17,940 nucleotides of DNA from Phycisphaerae bacterium (GTDB taxonomy: Bacteria; Planctomycetota; Phycisphaerae; Phycisphaerales; Phycisphaeraceae), in assembly GCA_002688155.1 (NCBI GenBank), contig NZCH01000110.1:1-17940 (forward strand), given 5' to 3'. The notes under the pieces were generated by a model that saw only the letters and a list, made by a program, of their open reading frames with translations, was not told the DNA's origin and did not search any database. Shown here piece by piece: positions 7,021-14,677 of the stretch. Made by a program: the position numbers and the translations under genes. The number at the start of each line of letters is the position of its first letter. Within the stretch, counting starts at the first letter, position 1.

Positions 7021-9774
7021 CTAACGCGATGATGACTCATTCAGCAGCCCGATCCGGTCCGTGTCGATCGGCTGAAAGCCCAATTCAAACGCGGGCGAAT
7101 CCGGCCGCAGCGTATAGTTACCGTTCGCCGGGTCGACGAACTTCGGGTCAGCGAAAACCGAGTTGGCGTCAAAACCCATCGCGCGCCATGTCTGCAACGT
7201 CGTGTCCGCTTGCTCACTGGTCTGCATTCCCGTGCGCACCACTGCTTCACCGGGCAGTCCGTCGAAGGTCAGCGTCGCGTCATCCGGTAAGTGGTACAAC
7301 TGCCGGTCATGCTCGGTTATGATCGCCTGCGGATCACTATTGACCATCAGGTTCATGCGCAGATAGTTCGCGTCCTTACTTCGATAACTGAAAATATTCC
7401 GCCGCATCACGATGTTGGACATCTGCCCGCTGAAAAGAAAGTACGCCTGCGACGTGCTGCTGTCGACGAAGATGTTGTTTTCGACGGTGACGTTGTTGCC
7501 GTAGTGGCTGATCATAATGCCGCCAAGCGTGTTGCGCGCACAAATATTGCCGTACACAAGAACGTCCATAGGCGCATTGTCGAAGTAGATCGCCCAACTG
7601 TAGTATCGCGTCCAGATTCGTCCGCCAGCTTCGCTGTTGCCGCCGGGCTCCATTTGTTTCTCGTACGCACCGCACCCGACTGAGTCGTGAATACAATTGA
7701 ACCGGATAATGTTGCCGCGCGCCAGGTCCGGGTGTTTGTCGTACGTGTACCACCTGTTGGCGGTGATCGCCCCGGTGTCGGCCGTCTCCATCGAGGTGTG
7801 GTGAATGTGGTTGTACTCGATGGTGATGCGTCCGAATCCGCTCATCATGCCGATGCCGAACCGCGGTGTGTGGTGAATCAGGTTGTGCGAGACGACGACG
7901 TCGGACGCGCTGACGCCGAAGAATGCAATGCCGCTGGCGTGCTTTTCAAAGTAGCCGACGTCGTGAATGTGGTTGTTGCTGATCAGGTGTTCGCGTGAGA
8001 CGGGCCAGGCTTTGACGATCATATCCCGGTCGAACCGGTCGCTGAACCATTCGGGGGGGCTTGGCACGTCAGCTGATTTGGGGTCGTGCCGGCAGTAGCC
8101 AAACTGTTTTTCGCCGACAAAGATACCGTACGCGCCGGCATCAAAGATGTGGTTGCCCGTGATTCGGTTGCGCGCGTTCTTGTTTTGTATTCGAATCGCG
8201 TCACCGCCGACGGCGTCGAAGACGCAGTCCTCGATTGTGCAGTCCTGTGTGTGCTCCATGTACACGGCCTGCCCTGCGTTGGGCGTTTTGTAGTAGCTGT
8301 CGAACCTGGGCCAGTCCGCCTGCGTTTGCGTTAAGGTAAACCCGCGGACCGTCACGTGTTCGAGCGGATGGTCCGCGCTGCCAACCATCTGAACGAGCCG
8401 AATCGTCGCCGGCGCGGTGACGGTGACCGTGTCAATATCGCCGCCGGGCGGGCGAAAATACACCACGCCTTCGTCGGCATCCAGACACCATTCGCCCGGC
8501 TCGGTCAGGTCCTCGAGGTTGTTCTCCACGAAAAATCGGTTGCCCTGATCAATGTGTGTCGCGCTGCCCAGCGTGTACCGGGCGGACTGCACTGGTCGGT
8601 GCAGATGAATCGTTCGCGATGCCGCATCCACACGTTTGATCGGAATAATGTCGCTGATCCAACTCTTGCCCGGGACGATGAAGACCTCCGCCTGGTCGGG
8701 CCTGGCCCATCGGTGCGGGAAGATATCCGGTTCGTGTCGAAACGACATCGGTCGTTGCACTTTGCCGGCCAGAATGTCAGGCGGCACGTCGTGATCGGCG
8801 CTGACGAGCGACACGGGCCGCCAGATGCCGCCGAAACCTTCGTTACTCTCCACAAGCACCGCAATCACATGCTCGACTCCCGGTGCCAGCCACGGCCTGA
8901 CGTCGAACTTGAATGATGTTTGCCAGATCGCGTCGACATCAAGCCCCGTGGATTCAATCGTGTGCTCGAAGACTTTCCGCCCGTCGATGTAAATGTGAGC
9001 GGCCTTGTCAACTGCTCCAAAGAGCAGCCAGAAGTGCTCTTGCGAATCGAAGTCGTCAGGCACGGTAAGACGTTGGCGATACCACGCGGCTCCTTTGTAA
9101 GATTTGTAACCCTGATGGTTCCACTGCTGTGTCGTGCTCAACTGATCCCAGTCACCGTCGTCGACATCGGGTGCAAACCACCGTTCGTCAACGCCAGAGG
9201 TGTCCGGATCGGTTTTGAATCTCCACGGCCGGTCAAGTTCGATTTGTTCGATCAACGACAGATCAAATGCCGGGCTCACGAGTTCTTCGACGAATGCCCA
9301 TCCGCCGTAGCGCGGGTTCGACGTGTCAAACTTCGGGTACCGCGCGCGGATCATGCGCTTGCCGTCGCAAAACAGTTGACGAAACCACCACCGCCCGTCG
9401 CGCACGGCCGGCAGGGACGCGCGATAGATGTCATCGGTGTGACGCTCCCACCCGTCAATCACCTGCCCGCCGCTGATCACGGGCCTTTCACCCGGGTAGG
9501 CCTCGTACGTTACGGGGCACAGGTGACTGCCCGAGTCACCACCGGCCAGCCGAAGCGGCTGGTCCATCATGTACGCACCGCCGCGCATGAGCACATTCAC
9601 CGGCCGGTCCAGCGCGCCGCCGCCCGCGTACTTGAGTTGGCGAATCTCGTCACGCGCGCGATACAGTGTCGCGAACGGGCCGTCCGTCCGCTGCGCGTTC
9701 GGCGACGCAAGCGAACCCGACCAGCGGTCATCCCCGTCGGTCGCTACGTGATATGTCACAGCATCTTCATACAT
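7021..9774 (-). CDS. large right-handed parallel beta-helix protein with an inserted jelly-roll domain (GH141-like)
   Basis: The 917-residue protein opens with the usual YHVATDGDDRWSG start and the DGPFATLYRARDEIR helix of bacterial beta-helix enzymes. A jelly-roll resembling the sugar-binding domain of GH2 enzymes is inserted at about 195-325 (WFAPDVDDGDWD, then AAWYRQRLTVP, FGAVDKAAHIYIDGRKV, NEGFGGIWRPVSLVS). The helix resumes with FFVENNLEDLTEPGEWCLD (414-432), a motif I associate with GH141-type fucosidases/xylanases. Right-handed helix coils follow from about 470 to 800, with repeated N-H-I-H-D/H turns. The end (FADPKFVDPANGNYTLRPDSPA) is a classic beta-helix terminus. No signal peptide is visible. 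The ATG at 9774 has no good ribosome site, and the DNA upstream is damaged by a gene remnant, so a longer original N-terminus is possible. It would act on a plant- or algal-type glycan or oligosaccharide; the linkage is unknown. Confidence 0.85.
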   Translation of the reverse strand: MYEDAVTYHVATDGDDRWSGSLASPNAQRTDGPFATLYRARDEIRQLKYAGGGALDRPVNVLMRGGAYMMDQPLRLAGGDSGSHLCPVTYEAYPGERPVISGGQVIDGWERHTDDIYRASLPAVRDGRWWFRQLFCDGKRMIRARYPKFDTSNPRYGGWAFVEELVSPAFDLSLIEQIELDRPWRFKTDPDTSGVDERWFAPDVDDGDWDQLSTTQQWNHQGYKSYKGAAWYRQRLTVPDDFDSQEHFWLLFGAVDKAAHIYIDGRKVFEHTIESTGLDVDAIWQTSFKFDVRPWLAPGVEHVIAVLVESNEGFGGIWRPVSLVSADHDVPPDILAGKVQRPMSFRHEPDIFPHRWARPDQAEVFIVPGKSWISDIIPIKRVDAASRTIHLHRPVQSARYTLGSATHIDQGNRFFVENNLEDLTEPGEWCLDADEGVVYFRPPGGDIDTVTVTAPATIRLVQMVGSADHPLEHVTVRGFTLTQTQADWPRFDSYYKTPNAGQAVYMEHTQDCTIEDCVFDAVGGDAIRIQNKNARNRITGNHIFDAGAYGIFVGEKQFGYCRHDPKSADVPSPPEWFSDRFDRDMIVKAWPVSREHLISNNHIHDVGYFEKHASGIAFFGVSASDVVVSHNLIHHTPRFGIGMMSGFGRITIEYNHIHHTSMETADTGAITANRWYTYDKHPDLARGNIIRFNCIHDSVGCGAYEKQMEPGGNSEAGGRIWTRYYSWAIYFDNAPMDVLVYGNICARNTLGGIMISHYGNNVTVENNIFVDSSTSQAYFLFSGQMSNIVMRRNIFSYRSKDANYLRMNLMVNSDPQAIITEHDRQLYHLPDDATLTFDGLPGEAVVRTGMQTSEQADTTLQTWRAMGFDANSVFADPKFVDPANGNYTLRPDSPAFELGFQPIDTDRIGLLNESSSR

Positions 9775-9960
9775 GATTCGTGGCTCATCGCGTAAAACGC
9801 GTTCAAAACCGGCAACTCGAGCGAACCTATCATACTGCTGCGGTGGATCCGGGGCACAAGATTCTGGTGCCCGGCGGCGTCATTGTGGATCGAGCCGATC
9901 AACTTCCCGCGCGACCACCGGCTGGCCTCGGCCCTGAATGACGCCATGCGAGGCGTCACC
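9775..9960. other. gap between beta-helix gene and phosphotriesterase remnant
   Basis: No recognisable gene. A + strand frame across about 9885-9955 reads a protein-like segment (WIEPINFPRDHRLASALNDA), but I cannot assign it and it lacks a start and a domain. I found no C-terminal phosphotriesterase sequence here in any frame. Confidence 0.35.
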
Positions 9961-10207
9961 GGCCCATGTGTACACGGGCGCCGTCCACCACCGTGTCGAC
10001 ATCCTCGATGACCAGGTTGCCTCTGGCAGCGTACGGATTGTTGCGCACGTAACCGAAGTTCGGCATGCACAGCGGCTCCTGGGGGATCTCCCGTTTGTGC
10101 GGCTCCTCCGGCTCAGTGAACTGATTGCGCAGGTCGATGAACAAATGCTCATGCGGGAGCACAACGCCCAGGGCATCGTGTCCTTGAACGAGTGTTACCG
10201 GATGACT
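9956..10207 (-). pseudogene. N-terminal remnant of a phosphotriesterase-family amidohydrolase
   Basis: The minus frame reads ALGVVLPHEHLFIDLRNQF, followed by a proline- and glutamate-rich stretch and FGYVRNNPYAARGNLVIEDVD. This is the start of a phosphotriesterase-type (aryldialkylphosphatase family) TIM barrel, whose first metal ligands are the two histidines of HEH. Intact members have about 300-350 residues. Here about 80 remain before a stop at 9956-9958, and the other metal histidines and the carboxylated lysine are absent. There is no credible start either. The frame is open up to a GTG at 10267, but that would overlap the promoter-proximal DNA of the divergent aminotransferase gene and add a non-family leader. 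Many family members near sugar genes are lactonases. It lies directly upstream of the beta-helix gene on the same strand, so it may once have headed that operon. Confidence 0.75.
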
Positions 10208-10231
10208 AAACTCTGATTGAAGAATGATAAC

Positions 10232-10250
10232 AACCGCCGCCAGCGCGGTT
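10232..10250 (+). repeat. small hairpin just before the aminotransferase ribosome site
   Basis: AACCGC, seven-base loop, GCGGTT, ending four bases before the GAGGAG site at 10255. It could affect translation or be a protein-binding site. No function is established. Confidence 0.3.
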
Positions 10251-10254
10251 CCAT

Positions 10255-10260
10255 GAGGAG
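10255..10260 (+). promoter_or_regulatory. ribosome binding site setting the aminotransferase start
   Basis: GAGGAG lies seven bases before the ATG at 10268. An upstream in-frame start at 10217 would add 17 residues rich in N, R and Q with no ribosome site, so 10268 is preferred. Confidence 0.75.
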
Positions 10261-10267
10261 CGATCAC

Positions 10268-11686
10268 ATGGCCACACTCTCGTCGTCAACGGATCCAACA
10301 CAAACGAAGGACGCCACCGAGCTGACGTCGTCCCCGCTCGTGCAGGCGTACATTCGCAGGACACCAAAGTCCGCCGCCTTCGCCGAACGTGCCCGCCGCA
10401 TGCTTCCCAGCGGGGTCACGCACGACGTGCGCTACATCGAACCGCACGGCATCTACATCACGCACGCGCAGGGGACGCGCAAGTGGGATGTGGATGGCAA
10501 CGAGTACGTTGACTATATAGGTGGACACGGCGCGCTGCTGCTGGGGCATTGTCACCCCGAAATGGTTGCGGCCGTAGAGACCCAACTGCACAAGGGCACA
10601 CACTACGGCGCATGTCATGAGTTGGAACTGCAATGGGCGGAGTTGCTCCTCGACATGGTGCCCAGTGCCGAGCGCGTGCGATTTACGAACTCGGGCACGG
10701 AGGCGACGCTGCTTGGCATTCGGCTGGCGCGGGCGTTCACCGGCCGTAAAAAGATTCTGCGTTTCATCGGCCACTTTCACGGGTGGCAGGATCACGTGGC
10801 GTTTAACGCCTTCTCGCTTTTTGACGGTGCGCCGACGGCAGGGGTATTGCCGGAGATCGCAGACAACGTGGTCATCGCGCCACCGTGGGATTGGGAAGAG
10901 ACGCAGCGAATCATCGAAGAGCACGATGACATCGCAGCCGTCCTGATCGAGCCGACGGGTTCGACGTGGGGACAGGTGCCCGTAAAGCCGGAGTTTTTGC
11001 ACTCGCTGCGCGAGGCGACCGCGCAGCGCGGCATTGTATTGATGTTCGATGAAGTGGTCACCGGATTTCGCTGCGCGTCCGGCGGAGCGCAGGAGGCACT
11101 TGGCGTGACGCCGGACTTGACAGCTCTGGGGAAGATCGTCGCAGGCGCGATGCACGGCGCCGCACTGGTCGGACGTGCGGACATCATGAACCGGTTGGAC
11201 CATCGCGCCGCCGCAGCCGGGGGATTCGAGAAGGTGGGTCACCAGGGTACGTACAACGCGATGCCGACCACATGCGCAGCGGCGATCGCCACACTGCAGA
11301 TCGTCAAAACGACCGACGCCTGTCAACGCGCGATCGACTACGGCCGGGGACTGCAGGACGCACTGGATGACGTGTTTCGCGATGAGGGTGTCAACTGGAT
11401 CGCGTACGGAAAGTACGGCGGATTTCATGTCTTTTTGAATCCGAACAACATCAGCACGACGCGTGAAGAAATCGAATCAGGCAAGTTTGATTACGCCACG
11501 TTGTGCGCCCCGGCGGGGCCGGGCGTGATGACAAAAATTCGTATCGGATGTTTGCTGCACGGCGTGGACATTATGCCGTGGCCCGGCGGGCCGATATCGG
11601 CGGTGCATACGGATGAGGATTGTCATCTGACCGCGGAGGCGTTTCGTCAGACGATTCGGATGCTCAAGGATGAGGGGGACATTTGA
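10268..11686 (+). CDS. class III PLP-dependent aminotransferase, glutamate-1-semialdehyde 2,1-aminomutase-like
   Basis: The 472-residue protein has the fold-type I landmarks of class III aminotransferases. These are NSGTEAT (141-147, phosphate cup), the HFHGWQDH segment (169-176), FDEVVTGFR (260-268, with D261 contacting the PLP ring nitrogen), the Schiff-base lysine K289 in ALGKIVAGAMHGAALVG, and HQGTYNAMP (325-333). Residue patterns are closest to glutamate-1-semialdehyde aminomutase (HemL). However, the N-terminal extension, the long C-terminal region and the catabolic surroundings argue against a tetrapyrrole role. It probably moves an amino group to or from a carbohydrate- or keto-acid-derived substrate in the cytoplasm. 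The next gene on the strand, an MBL-fold hydrolase, begins 221 bases downstream. Nearby BKACE enzymes act on beta-keto acids such as an aminotransferase can produce (inference). Confidence 0.9.
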   Translation: MATLSSSTDPTQTKDATELTSSPLVQAYIRRTPKSAAFAERARRMLPSGVTHDVRYIEPHGIYITHAQGTRKWDVDGNEYVDYIGGHGALLLGHCHPEMVAAVETQLHKGTHYGACHELELQWAELLLDMVPSAERVRFTNSGTEATLLGIRLARAFTGRKKILRFIGHFHGWQDHVAFNAFSLFDGAPTAGVLPEIADNVVIAPPWDWEETQRIIEEHDDIAAVLIEPTGSTWGQVPVKPEFLHSLREATAQRGIVLMFDEVVTGFRCASGGAQEALGVTPDLTALGKIVAGAMHGAALVGRADIMNRLDHRAAAAGGFEKVGHQGTYNAMPTTCAAAIATLQIVKTTDACQRAIDYGRGLQDALDDVFRDEGVNWIAYGKYGGFHVFLNPNNISTTREEIESGKFDYATLCAPAGPGVMTKIRIGCLLHGVDIMPWPGGPISAVHTDEDCHLTAEAFRQTIRMLKDEGDI

Positions 11687-11907
11687 TTTCCGATTTGGAA
11701 GCTGGGATCGGTGGCCGAGCGGCTTCATTAAATGCAAAGGCGTGAAGTCGCAATGACGCAAAGGATTTGACAGTGGGTCTGAATAGTTAAGGCATATGCC
11801 TCATGTCTCCGGGACTTTGTACCTCGGTCCGGGGTGGGACCCCTCCACGTTCGATTCATTTACCATATGCGTAACATCCGCACCGCTTACTTGTTTAGGA
11901 GCTCAAC
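11687..11907. other. leader region of the MBL-fold hydrolase gene
   Basis: No gene. It contains a 12-base palindrome AGGCATATGCCT (11790-11801) and a G/C-rich stretch that can pair in two mutually exclusive ways: GGTCC with GGACC (11826-11841), or GGGGT with ACCCC (11831-11843). A TTGACA at 11767 has no -10 element at a normal distance. An AGGAG ribosome site at 11897-11901 serves the ATG at 11908. Confidence 0.4.
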
Positions 11908-12576
11908 ATGTCGATAGTCCTGACGTTTCTGGGGCACGCAGGGTTTTTGCTTGAATCGGACGACACCGCGCTGGTGATCGATCCGTTCCTGACGGACAAC
12001 CCCGTTGCGAAACACAAGCCCGACGAAATCAAGTGCGGGCACATCGCACTCACGCACGGGCATGCCGACCACGTGGGCGATACTGTTGCGATCGCCAGGG
12101 CCAACGACGCAATGGTGTACGGCGCGTTCGAGTTATGCGAGTACCTGGGCGGCCAGGGTGTGTCGACCAGTTCGGGCAACCCCGGCGGAAAAATTGAGAC
12201 TGACTTCGGGTTCGTCGCGTTCACTCAGGCGTTTCACTCATCGTCGTACGAAGGCCAGTACATGGGCCCGGCCTGCGGCGTGGTCGTGAACATCGCGGGC
12301 GTGACGGTCTACCACTGCGGTGACACGGGGCTGTTTTCCGACATGAAACTGATCGGTGAGATTTACAAGCCGGACATTGCGTGCGTGCCGATCGGCGACC
12401 GCTTGACGATGGGGCCGGAACTTGGGGCCAGGGCCGCTGAACTCATCGGCGCCCGTATCACGATCCCCATCCATTTCGGCACGTGGCCGATGCTCGTCGA
12501 AAGTTCCAGAGACTTCTCGCCACACGGCGTCAAGGTGCACGACATGCAACCGGGCATGACCCTGCGCTACGGGTAA
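11908..12576 (+). CDS. UPF0173/UlaG-like metal-dependent hydrolase (metallo-beta-lactamase fold)
   Basis: The 222-residue protein starts with LTFLGHAGFLLE and has the metallo-beta-lactamase core. The HGHADH motif (H50, H52, D54, H55) is followed by H110 (AFHSSS), D139 in YHCGDTG and H189 in PIPIHFGTWP-like context, a complete two-metal site. Length and order fit the UPF0173 group, which is related to UlaG, the L-ascorbate-6-phosphate lactonase. Catalysis on a lactone or phosphodiester in the cytoplasm is likely, with substrate unknown. The ATG at 11908 follows AGGAG by six bases. It lies downstream of the aminotransferase and converges with an isomerase gene whose stop is 24 bases away. With the phosphotriesterase gene in ruins, this is the only intact candidate lactonase in the window (inference). 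Confidence 0.88.
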   Translation: MSIVLTFLGHAGFLLESDDTALVIDPFLTDNPVAKHKPDEIKCGHIALTHGHADHVGDTVAIARANDAMVYGAFELCEYLGGQGVSTSSGNPGGKIETDFGFVAFTQAFHSSSYEGQYMGPACGVVVNIAGVTVYHCGDTGLFSDMKLIGEIYKPDIACVPIGDRLTMGPELGARAAELIGARITIPIHFGTWPMLVESSRDFSPHGVKVHDMQPGMTLRYG

Positions 12577-12593
12577 TCCGGCGCTTGCGGATT
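12575..12593. terminator. candidate bidirectional hairpin between convergent genes
   Basis: AATCCG, seven-base loop GCGCTTG, CGGATT. It starts within the stop codon of the MBL-fold gene and lies seven bases from the stop of the minus-strand isomerase gene. It is well placed to stop transcription from both sides, but there is no T run, so an intrinsic terminator is not proved. Confidence 0.4.
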
Positions 12594-12599
12594 CGCATA

Positions 12600-13373
12600 C
12601 TACTGATTACTGAGTTCCAACCAAAGCGCCCGGTAATACGTCATCACGCGTGCCGGGTCATCCGTTCCGGCAATCTCCGCCAGCGTGAGACGTTGGCCAT
12701 ACCCGTTGCCGTCAAGCAGTTCGAACAGTCGCCGCCACGGATAGTCGCGGTTGGACAGGTCGGTGATGTGGACGGACCGCACCCACCTGGCCAGCAGCGC
12801 GAAGTTGTCGTCGATGCTGCCGGCTGCGTCGCGGTCGGTCATGTTCGAGTTCCAGCATACGAAGCAGTTGCCGTGGTCGGCGTGGTTCATGATGACGCGC
12901 ATATTGTCGGGAAGGCACGTGTCCTGACCGTGCACTTCCATCCACAGTTCAACGTTGTGATCCGCGCCGATCTTGCCGCACTTTGCGTACGCCTTGCCGA
13001 TCTGTTCGAGCGTCTTGTCTTTGGGCACGCCCTCATCCTCGTGCAACTTGTTCGGTCGAACCTTCACGCCGCGGGCGCCCACGTCCGCCGCCAGCTCGAT
13101 GAACCGGCGACACTCGTCGATATGCTCCTGCACGACCACCGGGTCCACCGCATCGAACTCGCATACCGTGCCCAGACCCCACAGGATGATGTCCGCATCC
13201 TCGAACTTCGCCTTCACGTCGGCGCGCTGCGACTTGCTCAACGTCGGCTCGACCCCGTGCGCGTGTGTCGTGCGCAGCTCCACGCCGGCGATGCCCAGTT
13301 CGCGGCAGTTGGTAAGCAGCGTGGTCAGATCCCACTCGGCCGCTATTTGGTACGACACAAGTCCCAATTGCAT
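12600..13373 (-). CDS. sugar phosphate isomerase/epimerase (xylose-isomerase-like TIM barrel)
   Basis: The protein is 257 residues from the ATG at 13373, which has GGAG seven bases upstream. An in-frame extension to 13496 is arginine-rich and rejected. It begins MQLGLVSYQIAAEWDL and GIAGVELRTTHAHGVEPTLS, a pattern I know from an abundant planctomycete isomerase-like subgroup. Likely metal-site residues are E146 (WMEVHG), H202 (VHITDL) and E233 (LAEIAG). At the second ligand position the strand reads CWNSNMTD (N175, N177), where most relatives have aspartate. KVRPNKLHEDEG (104-115) may bind a phosphate or carboxylate. It is divergent from the next isomerase gene across a 209-base control region and could be regulated together with it. 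The reaction is unknown. Confidence 0.85.
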   Translation of the reverse strand: MQLGLVSYQIAAEWDLTTLLTNCRELGIAGVELRTTHAHGVEPTLSKSQRADVKAKFEDADIILWGLGTVCEFDAVDPVVVQEHIDECRRFIELAADVGARGVKVRPNKLHEDEGVPKDKTLEQIGKAYAKCGKIGADHNVELWMEVHGQDTCLPDNMRVIMNHADHGNCFVCWNSNMTDRDAAGSIDDNFALLARWVRSVHITDLSNRDYPWRRLFELLDGNGYGQRLTLAEIAGTDDPARVMTYYRALWLELSNQ

Positions 13374-13582
13374 GCGGGTTCTCCGTTGGTGCGTTCGTGC
13401 AGAGGATCGCCTGCCGCATCGTGCGAGGCGGCAACACCGAAGGCGCACCCGGCGCGGGCGCCGACAACGCGGGATGCCCCAATTAGTATGCACCATTTGT
13501 CATTCATCGACCGATTCGTATACCCTGTCTGCCCGTGCAACGGGATGGCCCTCACGGATCCCAGGCCGACAGGAACCCATAT
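13374..13582. promoter_or_regulatory. divergent control region between two isomerase genes
   Basis: The 209-base gap separates two genes read outward. It holds an imperfect inverted repeat (TGCCGC...GCGGCA, about 13411-13432), a G/C-rich GGCGCGGGCGCC stretch (13451-13462), and a candidate sigma70 promoter for the rightward gene given separately. No leftward promoter was identified with confidence. Confidence 0.45.
13497..13524 (+). promoter_or_regulatory. candidate sigma70 promoter for the rightward isomerase gene
   Basis: TTGTCA at 13497-13502 and TATACC at 13519-13524 are separated by 16 bases. This gives five of six and four of six matches to the consensus, about 58 bases before the ATG at 13583. 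Confidence 0.4.
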
Positions 13583-14437
13583 ATGGCGATCCAACTTGCT
13601 TTCAGTACGGTAGCGTGCCCGGCCTGGACGATCGACGAGGTCGCCCAGCGTGCGGCAGCGATGGGTTACCAGGGCGTGGAGTTGCGCACGCACGGCGGCG
13701 GCGAGGGTTTGGCCAGCGACCCGGCATCGGGCAGCGCCGACAAGACGCGCGACGTGCTGCGCGCCGCGGGCATCGAACCCGTTTGTCTAAGCACCTCATT
13801 CACACTGCACCACAAGAGCGACCAAACTGCCCGGCAGGTACATCGACAGATCCTCGACGCGATTCACCTTGCCGCGCACATCGGCTTTTCGAGCATTCGC
13901 GTGTTTGGCGGGTGGTATGAGCCGGGCGAAAACTCGCGCAGCGTGCTGCAACGCATTGCCAAGCGAGCCCGTGCGCTGATGGACGTCGCCATGGACGCCG
14001 GCGTGCACGTGCTGTTCGAGAATTCAAGGCCCTTCTCGCAGGCCAAGCCGTGGTGGTGGCTGCTGGACCTGGTCGAACACCCGATGGCGGGCATGTGCTG
14101 GAACGTGATGGACGCTGCCGCAGCCGGTGAGTCGCCCGCCGTCTCCGTGCCCAACCTTCACTCACGCATTCGACTCGCGAAGATCACCGATGTGATCTTC
14201 GGCGAAGGCAGCGGGTTCGTGCCCATCGGCGCCGGCGAGGTTGAGATTCACGATTTCGTCAATCGTCTGCTGGGCATCGGCTACGACGGTTACATCAGCG
14301 TCGAGTGGGACCCCACATGGGCGCCGAACCTGGCGGCCGCAGACGAAGTGTTGCCCCAGGCGCGCGAAACGGTCCAGGGCTGGCTCGACGACGTCGCCGG
14401 AGAAATTGAGTTGGCGGCGTCGGGGAAGAAAAAGTAG
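13583..14437 (+). CDS. sugar phosphate isomerase/epimerase with a non-canonical metal site
   Basis: The protein is 284 residues from the ATG at 13583, with AGGA about eight bases upstream. The frame is open to 13535 but that leader lacks family sequence. The barrel begins IQLAFSTVACPAWTIDEV and MGYQGVELRTHGGGEG, and E147 (LFENSRP) and E241 (SVEWDPTW) occupy the first and last ligand positions. The two central ligands differ from the norm. The strand that usually carries aspartate reads MCWNVMDAA, and the strand that usually reads HxKD is RLAKITDV, without histidine. FGGWYEPGENS (108-118) is a family-typical loop. It may bind metal with other residues or act without it. The C-terminal KKK is a basic tail. 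A separate oxidoreductase gene follows 240 bases downstream on the same strand. Confidence 0.84.
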   Translation: MAIQLAFSTVACPAWTIDEVAQRAAAMGYQGVELRTHGGGEGLASDPASGSADKTRDVLRAAGIEPVCLSTSFTLHHKSDQTARQVHRQILDAIHLAAHIGFSSIRVFGGWYEPGENSRSVLQRIAKRARALMDVAMDAGVHVLFENSRPFSQAKPWWWLLDLVEHPMAGMCWNVMDAAAAGESPAVSVPNLHSRIRLAKITDVIFGEGSGFVPIGAGEVEIHDFVNRLLGIGYDGYISVEWDPTWAPNLAAADEVLPQARETVQGWLDDVAGEIELAASGKKK

Positions 14438-14677
14438 CTCAGACACGCGATTGAAGAGTTGAAGCGCACAGAGCGCAGAGATTGAAGTCCAGGCACATGA
14501 CGAAATCGAAAGCAATGCGCGATCCACGGCACGTTTTTCCGCAAGCTTGGTTGTTGGGCTTCAAGCGTCTTCTGCGGTGAACAATCCGGGTCGATCGATC
14601 AGTTACACACGAGTTATGAAAAACTTCGGACGTCACGATGCAGTCAGCACTGACCGCATTGAATCAAGAGAAATCAC
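14438..14677. other. gap before the oxidoreductase-isomerase group
   Basis: No gene is seen. The region has a TCGATCGA palindrome at 14593-14600 and an inverted repeat GTCAG-CA-CTGAC at 14643-14654, 23 bases before the next start codon, which could be an operator. No clear terminator or promoter is visible. Confidence 0.3.

Noticed and set aside
9938..10216. A 92-residue plus-strand open frame in the gap before the aminotransferase
   Set aside because: It is the complement of the phosphotriesterase remnant, which matches a family.
10286..11428. A 380-residue minus-strand open frame
   Set aside because: Antisense shadow of the aminotransferase gene.
11706..11765. A tRNA-Ser/Leu-like start (GGTGGCCGAGCGGC) downstream of the aminotransferase gene
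   Set aside because: The D-loop would be far too long, there is no T-arm (GGTTCGAATCC-like) and no closing acceptor strand.
11767..11797. TTGACA plus GCATAT as a promoter for the MBL-fold gene
   Set aside because: The spacing of 19 bases is too long and the hexamers at 16-18 bases do not match a -10.
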